NCBI GenBank assembly: GCA_963788185.1
Contig: CAWBGE010000012.1
Coordinates: forward strand, 310,001-374,000
Length of the DNA: 64,000 nt
Origin: CAIWHR01 sp963788185
GTDB taxonomy: Bacteria; Pseudomonadota; Gammaproteobacteria; Burkholderiales; Casimicrobiaceae
Direction of reading: 5' to 3'
Each line of letters begins with the position of its first letter. Position 1 is the first letter of the stretch. The notes under the pieces are model-generated. The model ran no database searches and was not told the DNA's origin. It saw only the letters and a program-made list of their open reading frames with translations. Positions 1 through 9,068 of this stretch are shown here, piece after piece. The translations under genes and the position numbers were made by a program.

Positions 1-749
1 GAGAGCGGGATGTTGCTGATCTCGTCGAGAAACAGCGTGCCTCCCTCGGCGATTTCGAACATGCCCTTCTTGTTGGACACCGCGCCGGTGAAGGCGCCCT
101 TGACGTGGCCGAAGAGCTCGCTTTCCAGCAGATTCTCCGACAGCGAAGTGCAATCCACGGCCACGAACGGCTTGGCCCTGCGCAGGCTGTTGTGATGAAT
201 CGCACGGGCGATGAGTTCCTTGCCGGTGCCGCTTTCGCCGGTGACGAGCACGGTGGTGTTGGTTGCCGCGCACTGCGCGATCAGCCGGTACACCTGTTGC
301 ATCCCCGGGCTCGACCCGATCATGTTGTCCAGGCGGTACCTGGAATTCACGGCGAGCTTGAGATTCAGGTTCTCCTGCCGCAGCGACCGGTGCTCGAGCG
401 CCCGGGTGACGGCGAGCTTGAGTTCCTCCGGGTCGAACGGCTTCGCCAGGTAGTCGAAGGCGCCGAGCTTCATGCACTTCACTGCGGTCTCGATCTGGGC
501 CAGGCCGGTGAACATGATCACCTCGATGTCGGGATGCGCCTCCTTCACCCGCCGCAACACCTCCAGGCCGTCCATCTTCGGCATCATGATGTCGAGGATG
601 ACCAGGTCGTAGTCGGACTCGTCGATCCGTTTCAGCGCCTCGATGCCATCGTGGGCGGTCTGCAACGCGTACCCGCCGCTCTCCAGGATCCGAACCGTGC
701 TTCTGATGACGATTTCCTCGTCGTCGGCAATCAATATCCTGGCGCTCAT
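1..749 (-). CDS. NtrC-family sigma-54-dependent response regulator (3' part beyond window)
   Basis: The first ~249 codons of a two-component response regulator are present; the gene runs off the left edge. The N-terminal receiver domain has the acidic pair near residues 9-10 and a phosphoacceptor Asp at about residue 53 (LVILDIMMPKMDG). A central AAA+ domain follows, with Walker A GESGTGKE, the sigma-54 contact motif GAFTGA and the beginning of Walker B (TLFLDEIS) at the window edge. The C-terminal HTH is not visible. The start codon overlaps the stop of the upstream histidine kinase (ATGA), so the two are translationally coupled and almost certainly form a cognate pair. By family it would activate sigma-54 promoters when phosphorylated; the target genes cannot be read from this window. 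Confidence 0.93.
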   Translation of the reverse strand, partial: MSARILIADDEEIVIRSTVRILESGGYALQTAHDGIEALKRIDESDYDLVILDIMMPKMDGLEVLRRVKEAHPDIEVIMFTGLAQIETAVKCMKLGAFDYLAKPFDPEELKLAVTRALEHRSLRQENLNLKLAVNSRYRLDNMIGSSPGMQQVYRLIAQCAATNTTVLVTGESGTGKELIARAIHHNSLRRAKPFVAVDCTSLSENLLESELFGHVKGAFTGAVSNKKGMFEIAEGGTLFLDEISNIPL

Positions 750-2509
750 TCGCTGCTACCCGTCGGGGTTGTGGGTTGCGCCTCCCGCGCCGGCGCGATC
801 GGCAGATAAACACGGAACGTGGACCCCTTGCCGACCGAGCTTTCCACCTTGATGGTCCCGCCGTGCGCCTTGACGATACCATGGCTCACCGAAAGACCGA
901 GTCCGGTGCCTTTCCCGACCTCCTTCGACGTGAAGAACGGATCGAAGATGCGCTGCAGGTCTCGTTCGGGTATGCCGCTGCCGGTATCGATGATCGAGAT
1001 CTCGATCATCGATACGGGTTCGGCGCCGGGCTCGGGCGAAATCGGAGTCGGGCAGCGTCGACTGCGAATGGCGATGCTGCCTCCCGCCTCGGTCGCATGC
1101 TGTGCGTTCACCACGATGTTCATGATCACCTGCTTCACCTGATTCTCGTCGACCCAAACCGGCGGCAGACCGCGATCGAGGTCGACCGTGATGACCGTGT
1201 CTTTCAGGCGCGCGGAGCGCTCGATGAAGCGCACGACATCGTCGATCACGGCATTCAGGTCGGTGAACTTCATCTCCGGCGTCTTCTGGCGGGCGAAGTC
1301 GAGCAGCCGGCGAACGATGCTGGCGCAGCGCTTGGTCTCGCGAATGACGAGGTCCATGTCTTCCGCGTCCGCGGAGCCGTCGGGCATCTTCTGGCGGACG
1401 AGGTGCGAGAAGGTGAGCACCCCGGTCAGCGGATTGTTGATCTCGTGCGCGACGCCGGAAGCGAGCAAACCCACTGCGGCGAGCTTTTCGTGCTGGGTCG
1501 CTTCCGCTTCGGCTGCGCGCAACTGCAGCGTCCGCTCCTCGACCTTCTGCTCCAGCGTGCGCGCCGCCTCGCGCAATTGCGACTGCGATTCCCGCAATGC
1601 CGTCGTCATGGCGTTGAAGGAATCGGCCACCTGTCCAAACTCGTCGGCGCTGCGCACCGGGATCGGCTGCTCCAGGTTCCCCGAAGCAAGTCTCTCGGCG
1701 CCGGCTTCGAGATCGCGCAGAGGCGCGTAAACCAGGCGATGGACGAGCACTGCCACGCAAGCCGCGGCCAGCAGCACGAAGAGGATCGAGAGTTCGATCA
1801 TCTCCATCGCGCTGGAGCGGATCTTCCGGTCGATCGCGCCCAGCGAATAGACGATGTCGACCACGCCGAGTATCGACTGCTGCGACGCGTCCACGTGGCA
1901 GCCGGCACTCTGGCAGGCGGCTTCGTTGCGAATGGACTGCATCGTTCCCACCATGCGCCTGCCGTCCGCGGTCGAGAAGATGCGCACCCGATCGCCATCG
2001 CCGGCACTCGCGCGCGCCAGTTCGGCTCGATGGCAGGAGATGCATCCTTCCGCCTTGCGGTCGAGAATGAGGCCGACTTCGGCGGCGTCCGTCGAGTCGA
2101 TCACCGCGCCCCTCTTGCTGAAGATGCGGATGCGGTCGATGTTCTGGTCGCGCGCCACGTCCTCGATGATCCTGTGGACCGAGTAGGGCTGGTTCTGGAG
2201 CATCATGAAGTGCGTGCTGCGTACGATGGCGTCCGAGAGCTGCATGACGTGGGCCACCGCGGTGTCGAGCAGGTCCTGCTGCCGCTGCTGCACCATGAAC
2301 ACCGTGAACAGGGCGAGCATGACGGTGAGGCCGACTGCGAGATACAGCGCGACCTTCAATTTGACGGATCTTGAAATCGCGCCCAGCCCGGAGGCGTCGT
2401 GCCACCATGCGCGCGGCGAAGCGCTGCCCACGTCACCCGTGGGGACTGCTGGACTACCCTCCTGTTGCGCACCCCGGGATTCACCCTCGGAGTCAGCACG
2501 CGCGGTCAC
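746..2509 (-). CDS. Membrane sensor histidine kinase with CxxCH haem-binding periplasmic domain
   Basis: 587 aa with a GTG start chosen because GGGAGGA lies just upstream; an in-frame ATG at 2581 has a poor RBS. Order: TM1 (about 52-73), periplasmic sensor (~75-235), TM2 (~238-256), HAMP, coiled coil (~305-345), HisKA with phosphoacceptor His at ~355 (GVAHEINNPL), and HATPase_c with N box (NIVVNAQHA) and DTGSGIP / GKGTGLGL. The sensor holds a canonical haem c motif CISCH (C156-H160) and a second CQSAGCH of CX4CH type (C199-H205). The protein may therefore sense redox state, NO/CO or electron flow through covalent haem (inference). The first ~20 residues resemble the linker sequences described at 45720 and 55953. 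It overlaps the downstream regulator by 4 nt. Confidence 0.92.
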   Translation of the reverse strand: MTARADSEGESRGAQQEGSPAVPTGDVGSASPRAWWHDASGLGAISRSVKLKVALYLAVGLTVMLALFTVFMVQQRQQDLLDTAVAHVMQLSDAIVRSTHFMMLQNQPYSVHRIIEDVARDQNIDRIRIFSKRGAVIDSTDAAEVGLILDRKAEGCISCHRAELARASAGDGDRVRIFSTADGRRMVGTMQSIRNEAACQSAGCHVDASQQSILGVVDIVYSLGAIDRKIRSSAMEMIELSILFVLLAAACVAVLVHRLVYAPLRDLEAGAERLASGNLEQPIPVRSADEFGQVADSFNAMTTALRESQSQLREAARTLEQKVEERTLQLRAAEAEATQHEKLAAVGLLASGVAHEINNPLTGVLTFSHLVRQKMPDGSADAEDMDLVIRETKRCASIVRRLLDFARQKTPEMKFTDLNAVIDDVVRFIERSARLKDTVITVDLDRGLPPVWVDENQVKQVIMNIVVNAQHATEAGGSIAIRSRRCPTPISPEPGAEPVSMIEISIIDTGSGIPERDLQRIFDPFFTSKEVGKGTGLGLSVSHGIVKAHGGTIKVESSVGKGSTFRVYLPIAPAREAQPTTPTGSSE

Positions 2510-2654
2510 GCGTCCTCCCGGAAAACATTGATTCGGAGCGCCATTTTCACCTGCCGGACGCGACCCGGCCCCAGGTTGCATCGCCTGGTCGGCGCCGGAT
2601 GCGGAACAACCCGACAATGCTAGGCGCGGGCGCGCCGAACCTCGTTGATCCTGG

Positions 2655-3746
2655 TCAACCGGACTGCTGCGCAGGTCTGCCCGCCTCGCGCTCCTGCAGC
2701 GCGCGCTTTCTCTCCACGCCCCAGCGATAGCCCGAAAGCCCGCCGTCGCTGCGCACGACGCGGTGACAGGGGATGGCCACCGCCAGCAGATTGGCGGCGC
2801 AGGCGCCGGCGACCGCCCGTGCCGATTTCGGCGCGCCGATGCGGCGCGCAAGCTCGGCGTAGCTTACGGTGGTGCCGGGGGGAATGTCGCGCAGCGCTTG
2901 CCAGACACGTCGCTGGAACGCGGTGCCGCGCACGTCGAGCGGCAGGTCGAGCCCCAATCGCGGCGCGTCGACGAAGCCGATGACCTGTGCCATTCGTTGC
3001 TCGAACCCGGCATCGTCCCCGATGAGCGCGGCCCTGGGAAACCGGTCCTGCAGCTCGCGCACCAGGAGATCCGGGCCGTCGCCGAGCAGGATGGCGCACA
3101 CGCCGTCGGCGCTTTGCGCGACGAGGATCGATCCCAGCGAGCATGCGCCGACCGCGAACCGGATCTCGGTGTCGGCGCCGCCGCTACGGAACCGGGTGGG
3201 CGTCATGCCCAGGACCTGGCGGGATTCGCCATAGAAGCGGCCGCTGGAGCCGTAGCCCGCGCCATGGATCGCCTCCGTCACCGTGGTCGACTGCGCGAGC
3301 TCGTTGCGGATGCGCCGTGCACGATGCGCCATGGCATACGCCCTGGGGGTGAGGCCGGTCACGCGCTTGAAGAGCCGGTGCAGGTGCCACCGCGAAAGCC
3401 CTGCCTGGCGGGCCATCTGGTCGAGCGTAGGGGGCTCCGGCGCACATTCGATGAACCGGCACAGCGCGACCACCGTCGCCTGCTGCCGCTCTCCGAGCGC
3501 CGCCTCGTCGGGCTTGCAGCGCCTGCAGGGCCGAAACCCGGCGCGCTCGGCGTCTTCGGTCGTGCGGTGGAAAGCGACGTTCTCCGGTCGGGGCCGGCGC
3601 GCGGCGCACGAGGGTCGGCAATACACGCCGGTGGTCCGGACCGAGTAGAAGAACGTCCCGTCGGCGCCCGCGTCGCGGGCAATGACGCGGCCCCAGCGCG
3701 GGTCGTCGATCACCGCAACAGCGAGCGGCTTTTTCGTGGTGTTCAT
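2655..3746 (-). CDS. ada: Ada: methylphosphotriester/O6-methylguanine-DNA methyltransferase and transcriptional activator
   Basis: 363 aa, close to the E. coli protein. The N-terminal Ada zinc domain has C43, C47, C74 and C77 (TGVYCRPSC, RPCRRCKP); C43 would accept methyl from phosphotriesters. An AraC-type HTH occupies roughly residues 95-185 (LSRWHLHRLFKRVTG). The C-terminal O6-alkylguanine methyltransferase domain has the active-site PCHRV (Cys ~327). By family it repairs alkylated DNA by irreversible transfer to its own cysteines and activates the adaptive response once methylated. The ATG at 3744-3746 was preferred over an upstream in-frame extension because homology begins there. It is followed after ~145 nt by the histidine kinase; no functional link is evident. 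Confidence 0.95.
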   Translation of the reverse strand: MNTTKKPLAVAVIDDPRWGRVIARDAGADGTFFYSVRTTGVYCRPSCAARRPRPENVAFHRTTEDAERAGFRPCRRCKPDEAALGERQQATVVALCRFIECAPEPPTLDQMARQAGLSRWHLHRLFKRVTGLTPRAYAMAHRARRIRNELAQSTTVTEAIHGAGYGSSGRFYGESRQVLGMTPTRFRSGGADTEIRFAVGACSLGSILVAQSADGVCAILLGDGPDLLVRELQDRFPRAALIGDDAGFEQRMAQVIGFVDAPRLGLDLPLDVRGTAFQRRVWQALRDIPPGTTVSYAELARRIGAPKSARAVAGACAANLLAVAIPCHRVVRSDGGLSGYRWGVERKRALQEREAGRPAQQSG

Positions 3747-3940
3747 GTTCCAGGGCTCCGGCGGAAGACGTGGCGATTCGCGGAGCCTACACGCGGCTGC
3801 AGCCCGCTGCACTCCGCGTCTTGCTTTCGAATTCGGCGGACGGACCAGCGAGGCACAACAGGCGGCGCAGCAGGGACGCCGCGCAACTTCCTGCCAGTTT
3901 CTCTGGAATGCGCCGGGCCCGGCGCGTCAGCGCGTCCCCT

Positions 3941-6460
3941 TCACCGCAGCCAGGGCTCGAACGCCTTGGCCAGTCGCTGCAGGACGGCGGCGTCGGGCAA
4001 GGGCAGGCGCACGCTGGCCTGGCCGGTGACCGGATCGCGTTCGATCGTGATGGGTGCCGCGCCGGGCGCGGCGCCGCCCGCCCCGCGCGCGGTCGCCAGC
4101 CCCTGCAACAGTGCGGCCCCGGCTTCGAGGATGGCAGCCCAGGGATCGGCCGGCTCGGCGAGCGGGCGCGGACCTTCGGCAAGTGGCACCGTCGTTTCAC
4201 CCGGTTTGGCAACGGCGGCGCGTCCTGCCGTGACCAGATCCTCGTCCTGCACCGGCGTCTGGTCGACCGCAGCGGAGGGTGTGTCAACCGCCGCGAGCGC
4301 CGGCGGCGGATCCGCCACCGGATCCGCGTCGTCCTCGCCCATCGCGCCGGCGACCTGCTCGACACTCTTCATGAATTGTGACAGGCGCGTGCCGTGCAGG
4401 AATACCTCGCTCTCGCCGCCGTCGAGCACGCCCGCAAACAGCGACTTCTTGAACGCCAGCACCGAGAGCATCCCTTCCTCGATGCTGCCCTGGCCGACAA
4501 AGTTGACGACCTGCACGCCGCGCGACTGGCCCATGCGATGCACGCGGCCGATGCGCTGCTCGAGCACGGCCGGGTTCCACGGCAGGTCCATGTTGACCAC
4601 GACGGCCGCGGCGTGCTGCAGGTTGAGACCGACGCCGCCGGCATCGGTGGACAGGAACAGGCGGCAGCAAGGATCGGCATGGAAGCGCTCGACCAGGGCA
4701 CCGCGCTTCTCGCCCGGCACGCGGCCGCTGAACAGCACATGGCCCCAGTCGCGCTGTGCCAGACGGCGCACGATCAGCTCGTGCGTGCCCAGCCACTGGC
4801 TGAAGACCACGACCTTCGCGGTCGCATCTTCGAGCAGTTCGTCGAGCAGCGTCATCAGCTCGTCGACCTTGTGGCCGTGGTCGGTCTCGTGGTCGAGCAG
4901 CCAGGTGCTGTTGCAGGCCATCCGCATGTTCTGCAGCGCACATTGCAGCCGACGCTGGTCGGCGTCCGACAGGTAGCCGGTCTTGCGCCAGCGCGCGACG
5001 ATGCGCGTGACAATGCCGCCGTTCTCGTCGTGATGCACGCGCTGCTCGGGTGTCAGCGGCACGAAGATGCGGTTGTCCACCCGTTCGGGCAGCTGCGCGA
5101 GCACTTCGGCCTTGCGCCGACGCAACATCACCGGCGCCAGGGTCTGGCTGATCCGGTCGAGCGCGCAGTAGCCGATCACGCGGCCGGCCTCGTCGCGCAA
5201 CTGGTGTTCATCGAGCAAACGCCAGGTGGGGCCGAGCCGATGTTGGTCGACAAACTGCACGATCGAGATCAGCTCCTCCAGCCGGTTCTCGAGCGGCGTG
5301 CCGGTCAGCACCACCGCATAGGGGCTGGCGATGCGCTTCAACGCGCGCGCGGTGATGGTGTTCCAGTTCTTGATGCGCTGCGCCTCGTCGGCGATCACGA
5401 GTTCGGGCGCCCAGGCGGCGATCAGGTCGGCATCGCGGGCGAGCGTTTCGTAGTGGGTGATCTTGCAGAAGGCGTCTTCGCGATATTGCAGCTGGCGTCG
5501 TGCGCGCAGGCCGTGGATGACCTGCGCCTCGCGGTCGGTGAAACGCGCGAATTCCTTCTGCCACTGGTGCTTGAGCGAGGTGGGGCACACCACCAGCACG
5601 CGCTGCACGCCGAAGTGGCGCGCGAAGAGTTCGGCCGCGGCGATGGCCTGAATCGTCTTTCCCAGCCCCATCTCGTCGCCGATCAGCACCCGGCCCGCGC
5701 GTGCGGCAAACAGCGCGCCTTCGGCCTGGAAAGGGTAAAGCCTGACCTTCAGCAGTCTGCCGAGAGCCCGGTCCCTGGCGCCCTTGGGATACGCGTCCGC
5801 GAGGGCCGCGTGGCGGCGTTCGCCATCGCGTATCTGGGCGATGAACTGCCAGACGTCATCGTGGATTTTCAACTCGTGGCCGCGCTTCTGCGCGGCTTGC
5901 AACAGTCCGTCCAGTCCGCCCTGTCGGTCGCGGGGCAACGACCAGCCTGCAGCGACATCGAACAACGACTGCGCGCGCGACAGCAGGGTCGGCGGGCAAT
6001 CGGTGCCAGCGCGAAAGCGCACCTGGCGCATACCGGTGTAGTCAAGCCAGATTTCGCTGTACGCAGGCACGAATCCACGTGTCAGCGCGGCCTTGCCGCC
6101 GCGCTTGCGTTCCAGCCTGGCGAGCGTGAACTCGATGTGCTTGCAGGTGCCCAGGTGATTGGTGGCAAAGTCCGGACAGGCGCAGAAATTCTCTCCCGGT
6201 GCGCGGCCGCGGATCGCCACGCGGTAGCGCGTGCCGCTGTCGGGGTTGTGCACCCGGAAGTCGGAGAACACCGGTTCGCTGCCGAGATTCTCGAGGTCGA
6301 AACGCTGCTCGCGGCCAAACTGGCGGCGCAACGCGCTTTGCCAGTCGGCAACCTCGAGATCCGTCGGCCGGCGCGTGCGCGACAGGCGCGGTTCGGGAGA
6401 GGGCTTGGTTCTGCCAGACGCGGTCTTCGAGGCAGGCTTGCGTACGGAGCGCGGTGGCAT
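3941..6460 (-). CDS. SNF2-family DEAD-like helicase with N-terminal SWIM zinc finger
   Basis: 839 aa. A SWIM-type zinc finger near residues 93-108 (CxC ... CKH) precedes an SNF2 ATPase. Helicase motif I is DEMGLGKT (~262-269), motif II is DEAQ, motif III region is LTGTPLENR, and the C-terminal helicase lobe has RIGRVHRMGQ. A low-complexity Pro/Ala/Glu-rich tail (~720-800) ends the protein. By family it is an ATP-dependent DNA or nucleoprotein translocase (RapA/HepA-like relatives) of unassigned cellular role. It stands alone on the minus strand, ~195 nt downstream of ada in orientation, and is divergent from vapBC. The ATG at 6458-6460 is the only good start before the conserved region. Confidence 0.9.
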   Translation of the reverse strand: MPPRSVRKPASKTASGRTKPSPEPRLSRTRRPTDLEVADWQSALRRQFGREQRFDLENLGSEPVFSDFRVHNPDSGTRYRVAIRGRAPGENFCACPDFATNHLGTCKHIEFTLARLERKRGGKAALTRGFVPAYSEIWLDYTGMRQVRFRAGTDCPPTLLSRAQSLFDVAAGWSLPRDRQGGLDGLLQAAQKRGHELKIHDDVWQFIAQIRDGERRHAALADAYPKGARDRALGRLLKVRLYPFQAEGALFAARAGRVLIGDEMGLGKTIQAIAAAELFARHFGVQRVLVVCPTSLKHQWQKEFARFTDREAQVIHGLRARRQLQYREDAFCKITHYETLARDADLIAAWAPELVIADEAQRIKNWNTITARALKRIASPYAVVLTGTPLENRLEELISIVQFVDQHRLGPTWRLLDEHQLRDEAGRVIGYCALDRISQTLAPVMLRRRKAEVLAQLPERVDNRIFVPLTPEQRVHHDENGGIVTRIVARWRKTGYLSDADQRRLQCALQNMRMACNSTWLLDHETDHGHKVDELMTLLDELLEDATAKVVVFSQWLGTHELIVRRLAQRDWGHVLFSGRVPGEKRGALVERFHADPCCRLFLSTDAGGVGLNLQHAAAVVVNMDLPWNPAVLEQRIGRVHRMGQSRGVQVVNFVGQGSIEEGMLSVLAFKKSLFAGVLDGGESEVFLHGTRLSQFMKSVEQVAGAMGEDDADPVADPPPALAAVDTPSAAVDQTPVQDEDLVTAGRAAVAKPGETTVPLAEGPRPLAEPADPWAAILEAGAALLQGLATARGAGGAAPGAAPITIERDPVTGQASVRLPLPDAAVLQRLAKAFEPWLR

Positions 6461-6626
6461 GGTGGGGACGCAATGCGAGGATGGGCAAACATTTTGCCAC
6501 GAGCAGGCGACCGACTCTCAGCACGCCCAAGAGGCCGTCCGGCGGCCGGACTGGACGTTGCCGTACAGGCAGGGTGGCACGTAGCGCTGCCAATTGACTT
6601 TGGTAAGCCTGCAACCGCACCTATCG

Positions 6627-6655
6627 TTGCGATGCCCCACGCGATGGTCTATAGT
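6627..6655 (+). promoter_or_regulatory. Predicted sigma-70 promoter of vapBC
   Basis: TTGCGA (6627-6632), a 17-nt spacer and TATAGT (6650-6655): four and five matches to the -35 and -10 consensus with ideal spacing. The expected transcription start is near 6662, giving a leader of only about 23 nt before vapB. Confidence 0.6.
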
Positions 6656-6683
6656 GTGTACGTTAGTGCCTACAAATACACAC
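6654..6683. promoter_or_regulatory. Inverted repeat, candidate VapB autoregulatory operator
   Basis: Perfect 7-bp arms GTGTGTA (6654-6660) and TACACAC (6677-6683) separated by 16 bp. The left arm overlaps the predicted -10 box and the right arm ends one base before the vapB start codon. Type II antitoxins usually bind such palindromes at their own promoter; the assignment here is positional inference. Confidence 0.55.
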
Positions 6684-6684
6684 C

Positions 6685-6879
6685 ATGCGCACCAATATCG
6701 TCATCGATGACAAGCTGATGAAGGACTCGCTCAGAGCGACCGGGCTTAAGACCAAGCGGGACGTGGTCGAGTTGGGCCTTCGCACCCTGCTGCGGCTCCG
6801 GCAGCAGGAGGAAATACGGCGTTTCCGTGGCAAGCTCGACTGGGAGGGCGATCTTGATGCCATGAGGCGCGACAAGTGA
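6685..6879 (+). CDS. vapB: VapB-type antitoxin
   Basis: 64 aa. The N-terminal half (MRTNIVIDDKLMKDSL, then a TKRDVVELGLRTLLRL helix) matches the ribbon-helix-helix DNA-binding fold of the VapB family. The C-terminal tail (FRGKLDWEGDLDAMRRDK) is the typical toxin-wrapping segment, with Trp/Asp/Leu positions common in this family. It should neutralise the VapC RNase encoded immediately downstream and repress the shared promoter through the palindrome at 6654-6683. The stop overlaps the toxin's GTG by 4 nt. Length and arrangement are standard for a chromosomal VapBC pair. Confidence 0.88.
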   Translation: MRTNIVIDDKLMKDSLRATGLKTKRDVVELGLRTLLRLRQQEEIRRFRGKLDWEGDLDAMRRDK

Positions 6880-7265
6880 TCTTGGTCGATTCCAGCGTAT
6901 GGATCGACTTCTTCCGTGGCGTCGCCACACCCCAGGCGGCGAAATTGGATTCGCTGCTGGGCACCGAGTTGGTCGCGACAGGCGACCTGATATTGGCTGA
7001 GGTACTGCAAGGCTTCACCAGCGACCGCGATTTCAATCAGGCCAGAAGACTGCTGACTTCGTTGGTAATCGTGGACCTGGCGGGGCAAGCCATTGCAATT
7101 CGAGCTGCCGAGAACTTTCGTGCGCTACGACGGCTCGGGATCAGTGTGCGCAAGACGATCGACACGGTGATAGCGACCCACTGCATCGAGAACGGGTTGA
7201 CCCTTCTCTACAGCGACAGGGACTTCGATCCTTTCGTCGAGCATCTGGGGCTTCGCTGCGCGTAA
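6876..7265 (+). CDS. vapC: VapC-type PIN-domain ribonuclease toxin
   Basis: 129 aa. The PIN-domain acidic residues are all present: D5 (ILVDSSVWID), E42 (LAEVLQG), D96 (TIDTVIA) and D114/D116 (YSDRDFDP). The protein is therefore predicted to be an active Mg2+-dependent RNase; family members cleave tRNA or rRNA, and the target here is unknown. The GTG start lies inside the GTGA overlap with vapB, which should keep toxin output tied to and below antitoxin output. trpG starts 110 nt downstream; a nine-A run lies between them, with no clear terminator. Confidence 0.9.
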   Translation: MILVDSSVWIDFFRGVATPQAAKLDSLLGTELVATGDLILAEVLQGFTSDRDFNQARRLLTSLVIVDLAGQAIAIRAAENFRALRRLGISVRKTIDTVIATHCIENGLTLLYSDRDFDPFVEHLGLRCA

Positions 7266-7375
7266 CATCGCAACCTGTGCTGCTCGTTGGCAATCGAGGA
7301 TTTGGCGCACTCGAGCAATCTTCAGGCAGCTGTCGGCGTCGAACGGAAAAAAAAAGGCAGATGGATGAGTGAGCG

Positions 7376-7960
7376 ATGTTGCTGATGATCGACAACTACG
7401 ACAGCTTCACCTGGAATCTCGTCCAGTACTTCGGCGAACTCGGCGCCGACGTTCACGTCCATCGCAACGACGCGATCACGCTGGAGCAGGTCGAAGCCTG
7501 GCAGCCGGAGAAGATCGTCATCTCGCCGGGGCCCTGCACGCCGCGCGAAGCAGGCATCTCGGTGCCACTGATCGAGCGCTTCGCCGGCCGGATTCCTATC
7601 CTCGGCGTCTGCCTGGGCCATCAGGCGATCGGCCAGGCGTTCGGCGGCCGCATTGTCCGCGCGCAGCAGGTGATGCACGGCAAGATGTCCGCGGTGACGC
7701 ACGACGGCCGTGGTGTATTCGCCGGACTGCCGTCGCCGTTTGCCGTCACCCGCTACCACTCGCTCGCGATCGAGAAAAGCACGTCTCCGTCCTGCCTCGA
7801 AATCACGGCCACCGCCGAGGACGGCGAGATCATGGGCGTGCGCCATCGCGAGTTCGCAGTCGAGGGCGTGCAGTTCCATCCCGAGGCGTTCCTCACCGAG
7901 CACGGGCACGCGCTGCTCCGCAATTTTCTGATGTCGCATTCACAAGGAACCCGGCAATGA
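7376..7960 (+). CDS. trpG: Anthranilate synthase glutamine amidotransferase subunit
   Basis: 194 aa. A class I glutamine amidotransferase with nucleophile Cys79 in GVCLGHQ and the His168/Glu170 pair in VQFHPE; the N-terminal MLLMIDNYDSFTWNL is typical of TrpG/PabA. It supplies ammonia from glutamine to TrpE for anthranilate synthesis, the first step of tryptophan biosynthesis, and could also serve PabB. Its ATGA stop overlaps the trpD start. trpE is not adjacent: vapBC and a helicase lie upstream, so trpE must be elsewhere in the genome. Confidence 0.95.
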   Translation: MLLMIDNYDSFTWNLVQYFGELGADVHVHRNDAITLEQVEAWQPEKIVISPGPCTPREAGISVPLIERFAGRIPILGVCLGHQAIGQAFGGRIVRAQQVMHGKMSAVTHDGRGVFAGLPSPFAVTRYHSLAIEKSTSPSCLEITATAEDGEIMGVRHREFAVEGVQFHPEAFLTEHGHALLRNFLMSHSQGTRQ

Positions 7961-8997
7961 CCATCACCGTCCAGGAAGCGCTGCAGCGCACGATCGAGCA
8001 CCGGGAGATCTTTCCCGACGAGATGCTTTCGCTGATGCGACGGATCATGAGCGGTGACGTGTCGCCGGTGATGATCGCCGCGCTGACCGTGGGCCTGCGG
8101 GTCAAGAAGGAGACCGTCGGCGAGATCGCGGCGGCCGCGCAGGTGATGCGCGAGTTCGCCACCCGGGTCGACGTGCCGCCGGGGCCGCCGCTGCTCGACA
8201 TCGTCGGCACCGGAGGCGACGCCGCGCACACCTTCAACATCTCGACCGCGTCGATGTTCGTCGCCGCCGCCGCCGGCGCGCGCGTGGCCAAGCACGGCGG
8301 CCGCTCGGTGTCGTCGAAATCGGGCAGCGCCGATGTGCTGGAGTCGCTCGGCGCCAACATCATGCTGAACCCGGCACAGGTGGCCGCGTGCATCGCGGAG
8401 ACCGGCATCGGGTTCATGTTCGCGCCCAACCATCACGCAGCGATGAAGCACGCGGCGCCGGTGAGGAAGGAGCTTGGCGTGCGGACGTTCTTCAACATCC
8501 TGGGCCCGCTCACCAATCCGGCCGGCGCGCCCAACCAGCTGCTCGGCGTCTTCCATCCCGATCTCGTCGGCATCCTGGTTCGCGTCCTGCAGCGCCTGGG
8601 CAGCAGCCATGCGCTCGTCGTCTACGGCAAGGACGGGATGGACGAGGTCTCGCTCGGCGCGGCGACGATGGTGGGCGAGCTGAAGGACGGCGAAGTGCGC
8701 GAGTACGAGATACACCCCGAGGATTTCGGCTTGGGGATGAAGAGCAATCGCGGGTTGAAGGTCGCCGGCGCCGCCGAATCGAAGGAGATGCTGCTGGAGG
8801 CGCTTGCCGACGTCGAAGGCACGCCGCGCGAGATCGTCGTCCTCAACGCGGGGACGGCGCTGTACGCGGCCGACATCGCGACGTCGATCGCCGACGGCAT
8901 CGCGCTCGCGCGGCAGGCGATCGCATCGGGCGCGGCGAAGCAAAAGCTCGATCAGTTCGTCGCGGCGACGCAGCGGCTGGGTTCGCGCGGGAACTAG
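7957..8997 (+). CDS. trpD: Anthranilate phosphoribosyltransferase
   Basis: 346 aa, normal length. It transfers the phosphoribosyl group of PRPP to anthranilate, the second step of tryptophan biosynthesis. The PRPP/Mg-binding motif GTGGDAAHTFNIS, the KHGGRSVSSKSGSADVLE segment and the NILGPLTNPAG block are all intact. The start overlaps trpG by 4 nt. Instead of trpC, three membrane/glycan-type genes follow before trpC at 12842. Confidence 0.96.
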   Translation: MTITVQEALQRTIEHREIFPDEMLSLMRRIMSGDVSPVMIAALTVGLRVKKETVGEIAAAAQVMREFATRVDVPPGPPLLDIVGTGGDAAHTFNISTASMFVAAAAGARVAKHGGRSVSSKSGSADVLESLGANIMLNPAQVAACIAETGIGFMFAPNHHAAMKHAAPVRKELGVRTFFNILGPLTNPAGAPNQLLGVFHPDLVGILVRVLQRLGSSHALVVYGKDGMDEVSLGAATMVGELKDGEVREYEIHPEDFGLGMKSNRGLKVAGAAESKEMLLEALADVEGTPREIVVLNAGTALYAADIATSIADGIALARQAIASGAAKQKLDQFVAATQRLGSRGN

Positions 8998-9068
8998 GCG
9001 GCCCAACCGTCGCGGCGCCCGCGCCGTATCGGACAGCTGGCCACGCGGTCGCGCGGAGGGAGCGAAGC

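Noticed and set aside
2763..4976. A 737-codon plus-strand open frame
   Set aside because: Antisense to ada and the SNF2 helicase; no domain.
7347..7358. Run of nine A before trpG as a slippage or regulatory site
   Set aside because: It lies in an untranslated stretch with no hairpin or leader peptide rich in Trp codons, so no trp attenuator could be supported.
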